From assembly GCF_029624125.1 (NCBI RefSeq), contig NZ_JARSBN010000002.1:186001-250000 (forward strand): 64,000 nt of DNA. The letters are read 5' to 3'. Shown one piece after another: positions 59,654 to 64,000 of the stretch (within the stretch, counting starts at the first letter, position 1; each line of letters opens with the position of its first letter). The position numbers were made by a program, and so were the translations under genes. This DNA is from Winogradskyella marincola. GTDB taxonomy: Bacteria > Bacteroidota > Bacteroidia > Flavobacteriales > Flavobacteriaceae. The notes under the pieces are model-generated. The model searched no databases. It was not told the origin of the DNA and saw only the letters and a list, made by a program, of their open reading frames with translations.

Positions 59654-60373
59654 ATGAAACAGATTACAATTGCAGTTGTTATGCTTTTCTCGGTAAGTGT
59701 TTTTGCCCAGACTAATGCAGATTTAAAAGCACACTACGAGACTTATTACAAGGAGATGAAAAAGCAAGGTGATGTACAAGGTATTATTAACGCCTTAACG
59801 CACCTTAATATATTAGAGCCTTCTGTAGCAAGAAAAGACACCTTAGCATATTTATACCTTTCTGAAGGTAAATATTTGCAGGCCCTAAACACTATTGGTG
59901 TAGAAAAAAATGCTTCAGATTCTGATATGAATGTTGAAGTAAAAGCTTTAGCTCTAAAAAATCTTAATCAGCCAAAATTAGCTTTAGAGCACTATGAGGT
60001 TTTATTTAAGAGAGAACCAAGCGTTTATTTAGCTTACGAAATGGCAGATATGAAAATTCAAGTAAAAGATTTAGCAGGTGCAAAATCTAATATTGAATAT
60101 GGTTTAGCCAACGTAAAGGATGATATGAAGCGTGCGTTTTACGAAACACAACAGCCTTACGAAACATCTATGAAAGCTGCGCTTTTATGCTTAAAGGGTT
60201 TATTAACCTTTACAGAAAACAGAGCTACAAATGTTGATGCGGCAATTAAGCTTATGAATGATGCTTTAGCCATTGATCCTAATTTTAATCTTGCAAAGGT
60301 TAGCAGACAAGGTTTAGAAAGCCAAAAAGCCCAGCAAGCACAAGCTGCTGCAGCTGCCACTAAACAGAACTAG
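59654..60373 (+). CDS. Exported TPR protein
   Basis: A 239-residue protein with signal peptide (about residues 1-18, ending SVFAQ). Helical TPR-like repeats follow, for example ALTHLNILEPSVARKDTLAY, ALKNLNQPKLALEHYEVLFK and KLMNDALAIDPNFNLAKVSR. It ends in a low-complexity Ala/Gln tail (AQQAQAAAAATKQN). It is probably periplasmic and a scaffold. A terminator follows. Confidence 0.75.
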   Translation: MKQITIAVVMLFSVSVFAQTNADLKAHYETYYKEMKKQGDVQGIINALTHLNILEPSVARKDTLAYLYLSEGKYLQALNTIGVEKNASDSDMNVEVKALALKNLNQPKLALEHYEVLFKREPSVYLAYEMADMKIQVKDLAGAKSNIEYGLANVKDDMKRAFYETQQPYETSMKAALLCLKGLLTFTENRATNVDAAIKLMNDALAIDPNFNLAKVSRQGLESQKAQQAQAAAAATKQN

Positions 60374-60397
60374 ACAGTTCTTTTAAAGATTTCACAT

Positions 60398-60430
60398 AAA
60401 AAAAGCTGCCTAAAAAGGCAGCTTTTTTTG
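60398..60430. terminator. Bidirectional terminator
   Basis: AAAAAAGCTGCC-TAAAAA-GGCAGCTTTTTTT hairpin between the convergent TPR and M13 peptidase genes. Confidence 0.9.
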
Positions 60431-60452
60431 TTTTTATATCAATAGTACTAGA

Positions 60453-62519
60453 CTACCATATTCTTACTCGTTGCTCTGGCGCAAGATACATAGCATCTCC
60501 TTCCTTAATATCAAATGCTTCATAAAATGCATCTACATTTTTTAAAGGTTGCGTTGCTCTAATATGACCTGGCGAATGCGGATCTGTATTAATTTGAGTT
60601 CTTAAAGCTTCATCTCTTATTAATGTTCTCCATACTGTTGCCCAAGACATAAAGAAACGTTGTTCTGGCGTAAAACCATCTATGTTGTCTGGTCTTCCGT
60701 TCTCTTCAAAGTATAACTGTAATCCGTCATAAGCACCAAGAACACCACCTAAATCTCCAATATTTTCACCTAAAGTAAAAGGTCCGTTTACATAAACACT
60801 GTCTAAAACCTCTAGCGCAGAGTATTGGTCTGCCAGTGCTTTTCCTCGCTTTTCAAACTCTTCTAAATCTGCTGGTGTCCACCAGTTATTTACATTACCA
60901 TTAGCATCAAAACGAGCACCAGAATCATCAAAAGCATGAGAAATTTCATGACCAATAACAGCTCCTATTCCTCCATAATTTACAGCCTCATCTGCTGTGT
61001 AGTTATAAAAAGGTGGCTGTAATATTGCTGCCGGAAAAACAATCTCGTTATTAAGTGGATTAAAATATGCATTCACAGTTTGTGGTGCCATTCCCCATCT
61101 TGTCTTGTCTACTGGTTCGTTAATTTCACTTAAATTTTTCTTTTGAGACCAAGCACCTATTGCTAGCATGTTATCTGCATAAGAGTTTCCTTCTTTAACT
61201 TGTAACTCAGAATAATCTTCCCACTCGTCTGGGTAAGCTATTTTTACAGTAAACTTATCTAGCTTTTCTATGGCTTTCTTTTTAGTTTCTTCGCTCATCC
61301 AATCTAAATTGGTAATTCTATTCTGAAATGCTTTAATAACATTAGCTATCATTTTTTCAGCTTTCTCCTTAGCTTCTGGAGGAAATTTTGCTTGTACATA
61401 AAGCTGTCCTACAGCTTCACCAACACTACCATCTACAGTACCAAGCGCACGCTCGTCTGCTGGGCGCATTACCTTAGACCCATTTAGAGTTTTATCATAA
61501 AACTCCCAATTGGCTTTTTCTATTTCTGTTGTTAAGTATCCTGAAGCACCATTTAATGTACTCCAATCCATCAATGTTTTTATATCTTCTATCGATGTAG
61601 ATTTTAAAAATGCATCCATAGCCATCATATACTTTGGCTGCATTACCAAAAGCGTATCTACTTTCTTTTCAATACCCATATCATCCATAAACTTTTGCCA
61701 ATTAATAGATGGTGCCATCTTTTGTAAATCTGCAACAGATGTTGGGTTGTTAAAGTTTCTAATATCTCTGCTTGCCACCTTATCTAAGCGAGGCTCTGCA
61801 AGTTGAGTTTCCATTTCAAGAATTCTTTCTGCAGCTGCTTTTGCATCTGCTTCTGTATAGTTAATATACTGAAGCATTCTTGCAACGTGTGCTACATACT
61901 TATCTCTTATTTCTTTGGTTTTCGCGTCTTGGTCTAAATAATAATCGCGCTGTAACCCTAAGCCTGCAGGATATAACCAAGCCATGTTCATGCTACTATC
62001 GTTAAGTCCTGGATTAGCTCCAATACCAGCAAATGGTGCACCTACACCTAATGTCGATGCATATACTGTTTGCATATCGTTTAGGTTATTTATACCATCT
62101 ATCTTATCTAACAATGACTGTATTGGCTTAATGCCTTGCGCATTACGCGCTACTGTATCTAGCTCTGATTCAAAAATTAATAGTGCTTTTTGTTGGTCCG
62201 AGCCTTCTTTATAGGTTCCTAATTCTTTGGATGTATTTAATATTTCTAATACATCTTTTCTGGTAGACTTGCGTAACACACCAAATCCTCCCCAACGAGT
62301 TTCATCATCTGGAATAGTATTGGTTTCTAGCCATTTTCCATTAACGTACTTGTAAAAATCTTCTTTTGGACTTACACTTGTGTCCATGTTTTCCAAAATA
62401 ATACCTGGAATTTTCTCTTCTGCCATAGCAGCGTCTTTCTTGGCTTCTTCTTTACAACCTAATACTGTAAAAAAAGCCAAACCTGATATCGCTAGAACGC
62501 GATTAAGATTGGTTTTCAT
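60453..62519 (-). CDS. M13-family zinc metallopeptidase (PepO/neprilysin-like)
   Basis: A 688-residue lipoprotein-type M13 endopeptidase (signal ending AISGLAFFTVLGC, Cys at about residue 22). The zinc-binding HEISH lies in AVIGHEISHAFDDSGARF, with the downstream Glu in LGENIGDLGGVLGA. The substrate-side NAYFNPLNNEIVFPAAIL is the family motif. It probably cleaves peptides in the periplasm or on the outer membrane. The length is standard. Confidence 0.94.
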   Translation of the reverse strand: MKTNLNRVLAISGLAFFTVLGCKEEAKKDAAMAEEKIPGIILENMDTSVSPKEDFYKYVNGKWLETNTIPDDETRWGGFGVLRKSTRKDVLEILNTSKELGTYKEGSDQQKALLIFESELDTVARNAQGIKPIQSLLDKIDGINNLNDMQTVYASTLGVGAPFAGIGANPGLNDSSMNMAWLYPAGLGLQRDYYLDQDAKTKEIRDKYVAHVARMLQYINYTEADAKAAAERILEMETQLAEPRLDKVASRDIRNFNNPTSVADLQKMAPSINWQKFMDDMGIEKKVDTLLVMQPKYMMAMDAFLKSTSIEDIKTLMDWSTLNGASGYLTTEIEKANWEFYDKTLNGSKVMRPADERALGTVDGSVGEAVGQLYVQAKFPPEAKEKAEKMIANVIKAFQNRITNLDWMSEETKKKAIEKLDKFTVKIAYPDEWEDYSELQVKEGNSYADNMLAIGAWSQKKNLSEINEPVDKTRWGMAPQTVNAYFNPLNNEIVFPAAILQPPFYNYTADEAVNYGGIGAVIGHEISHAFDDSGARFDANGNVNNWWTPADLEEFEKRGKALADQYSALEVLDSVYVNGPFTLGENIGDLGGVLGAYDGLQLYFEENGRPDNIDGFTPEQRFFMSWATVWRTLIRDEALRTQINTDPHSPGHIRATQPLKNVDAFYEAFDIKEGDAMYLAPEQRVRIW

Positions 62520-62709
62520 GTGTTTTAATTGTTTGATTAATTATGGTCACATGCAATTCGCTATTGATCATTCTATAAAACGATTATATTAAGAATATGC
62601 TCGTGTCATAATTTGGTTTTAGTTAAATTAGAATTAAATGTAGTTAGTAATAAGACCTGTAAAACAAGAAAATGTTACATCTTAACAAAATTTTAAGACA
62701 AACAAAATT

Positions 62710-63237
62710 CTAATACTCAGACTTTATTTTCTCATAAAAATCGCGTTCTAACTTTTTATTTATTTGATAATTAAGGTTAGCAAACGCAACTAGCACTTCT
62801 TTTACACTTTCAAGTTTAAGCTGGTTATCAATATTATCTAGTGTTAAATTTTCGTTCAATCTTAAGATTGACGTTTCAATAATTGCTGTTCTAGATATTA
62901 CCGGATTAGACCTGAGAATGCTAGGTGTTTTTAGCTTTAAAGTATCTATAAACCCTTTTAAAAGAGCTTTATCTCCATTAAAAAAAGACAAATCTGCCTT
63001 TTTTAGGTAATTAACCTGTATGGCTAATTCCTGATATTTATCCCAATCTGCAACCGCGTTTTCACCTCTAGAGCTCAGCACATAATCTGTGTACTTAAAC
63101 CCTTCAATAGTCTTTGCCGTAATTACTTGCTGTGTATTAGCACTTTCTTCTGCATTTTGTTCTGAAGATGGCTTACCATCTTTACAGTTGATAAATAGAA
63201 GAAAACACGCATTAAGAAGCAAAAATCCTGTTCTCAT
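62710..63237 (-). CDS. Lipoprotein, unknown function
   Basis: A 175-residue predicted lipoprotein (MRTGFLLLNACFLLFINC, Cys at residue 18). The rest is helical, with DYVLSSRGENAVADWDKYQE and LRLNENLTLDNIDNQLKLES. No known domain. It lies upstream of the M13 gene on the same strand with a 190-nt gap that holds no other feature I can see. Confidence 0.65.
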   Translation of the reverse strand: MRTGFLLLNACFLLFINCKDGKPSSEQNAEESANTQQVITAKTIEGFKYTDYVLSSRGENAVADWDKYQELAIQVNYLKKADLSFFNGDKALLKGFIDTLKLKTPSILRSNPVISRTAIIETSILRLNENLTLDNIDNQLKLESVKEVLVAFANLNYQINKKLERDFYEKIKSEY

Positions 63238-63355
63238 ATTGTACTTTATTTGCTGTAAATATACTTAAACTATTATTTTCATTTCATAGTATATTCTTAA
63301 GATATAGATTATCAACTTTTTACTGTAAGGCTATTTTTTTTGAAAATTTTAATTT

Positions 63356-63383
63356 TTGAACACCTAAATTCTTCATATTTTTG
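63356..63383 (+). promoter_or_regulatory. Bacteroidetes-type promoter
   Basis: TTG (63356-63358), 17-nt spacer, TATTTTTG (63376-63383), a full consensus match; the ATG at 63404 follows 20 nt later. Confidence 0.65.
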
Positions 63384-63403
63384 AGAATACTTTAATTACA
63401 CTT

Positions 63404-64000
63404 ATGTCTTCTAAAATTTTAATCATAGGTGCCTGCGGACAAATAGGCACAGAGCTCACTGCCAGACTTAGAGAAATTCATGGTACAGAGAATGTTATAG
63501 CCAGCGATATTAACACCAGAAAGCTAGAATTAGTAAATTCTGGTCCTTTTGAAATTATCGACGCCAAAAATTTTAATGCCATAAAAGACTGTTGTGTTAA
63601 CTATAATGTAGACACCGTTTATCTTATGGCTGCACTTTTGAGTGCTACAGGAGAAAAATATCCTATGGAAGCATGGGATCTAAATATGAACTCACTTTTT
63701 CATGTTTTAAATTTAGCTAAAACAGGAATTATTAAAAAAGTATATTGGCCAAGTAGTATTGCTGTTTTCGGCCCAACAACACCTAGAGACAACACTCCTC
63801 AACATACTATTTGCGAGCCAACAACTGTGTATGGTATAACCAAACAAGTTGGTGAGCGTTGGTGCGAATACTACTATAATAAATATAATGTTGATGTAAG
63901 AAGTATCCGTTATCCTGGAATTATAAGCCATAAAGCAATGCCTGGTGGAGGGACAACAGATTATGCTGTTGAAATATATCATGAAGCTATTAAAAATGGT
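63404..64000 (+). CDS. NAD-dependent epimerase/L-threonine dehydrogenase-like protein (partial)
   Basis: The first 199 residues of an extended-SDR protein that runs off the right edge. The NAD-binding motif is ILIIGACGQIGTELTARL, followed by DTVYLMAALLSATGEKYPME and the active-site type VYGITKQVGERWCEYYYNKY (Tyr-x3-Lys). This combination resembles short-chain L-threonine 3-dehydrogenases, which oxidise threonine to 2-amino-3-ketobutyrate. Other NDP-sugar epimerases are possible. It has its own promoter. Confidence 0.8.
   Translation, partial: MSSKILIIGACGQIGTELTARLREIHGTENVIASDINTRKLELVNSGPFEIIDAKNFNAIKDCCVNYNVDTVYLMAALLSATGEKYPMEAWDLNMNSLFHVLNLAKTGIIKKVYWPSSIAVFGPTTPRDNTPQHTICEPTTVYGITKQVGERWCEYYYNKYNVDVRSIRYPGIISHKAMPGGGTTDYAVEIYHEAIKNG

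Overview
The window is AT-rich DNA of a marine-type Bacteroidetes, almost certainly Flavobacteriaceae. The evidence is PorZ of the type IX secretion system (T9SS), proteins with T9SS C-terminal sorting domains, a FecI/FecR/TonB-receptor module, SusC/FecA-like receptors, promoters of the TTG-N17..23-TAnnTTTG type, and flavobacterial DUF families (DUF5777, PepSY-like, DUF3298). No phage, plasmid, CRISPR or transposase genes are visible.

Layout. 1-15.3 kb is mostly core metabolism: a receptor fragment, recO and porZ; NADP-glutamate dehydrogenase; a PLP trans-sulfuration enzyme; an ArsC-like/EamA/GNAT run; yicC-gmk-nadD; YraN; and an LD-carboxypeptidase. 15.3-28.6 kb holds metG, a T9SS cargo protein, a three-domain phosphodiesterase-TPR-sulfotransferase protein with an overlapping 48-aa ORF, tex, an MG2/plug-type secreted protein and an HDAC-family deacetylase. 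28.6-37.4 kb is a surface module. An ECF sigma factor, FecR anti-sigma and TonB receptor face a run of lipoproteins, an OB-fold protein, a duplicated-domain T9SS cargo protein, a DUF5777 barrel, a c-type haem lipoprotein and a YceI protein.

37.5-42.1 kb is the most unusual region. Between a TPR gene and a soluble slipin (SPFH) gene, all on the minus strand, lie about 2 kb of structured non-coding DNA. It has three canonical but divergent tRNA genes (Cys, Tyr, Phe). After them come three tRNA-like units in circularly permuted order: T-arm, 3' acceptor strand, short cap, 5' acceptor strand, D-arm, anticodon arm. Two of these units are each preceded by about 490 nt of hairpin-rich sequence. Upstream of the TPR gene are two 39-codon ORFs, each followed by a strong hairpin terminator.

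42.1-46.3 kb carries ferritin, a Lys/Cys-rich microprotein, an AraC regulator with two near-identical promoter/operator copies that drive a 51-aa ORF and a CMD/AhpD-like plus cupredoxin-like pair, and a short SSB. 46.4-49.1 kb is an integron-like cassette array: single ORFs separated by about 140-nt structured repeats, with the two ends of each cassette complementary. No integrase is in the window. 49-53.9 kb is a run of small accessory membrane proteins and lipoproteins. 53.9-57.6 kb is a two-component system with a PepSY-like protein and a porin. The remainder has a CBS protein, an NAD-binding protein, a TPR protein, an M13 peptidase, a lipoprotein and the start of a threonine-dehydrogenase-like epimerase.
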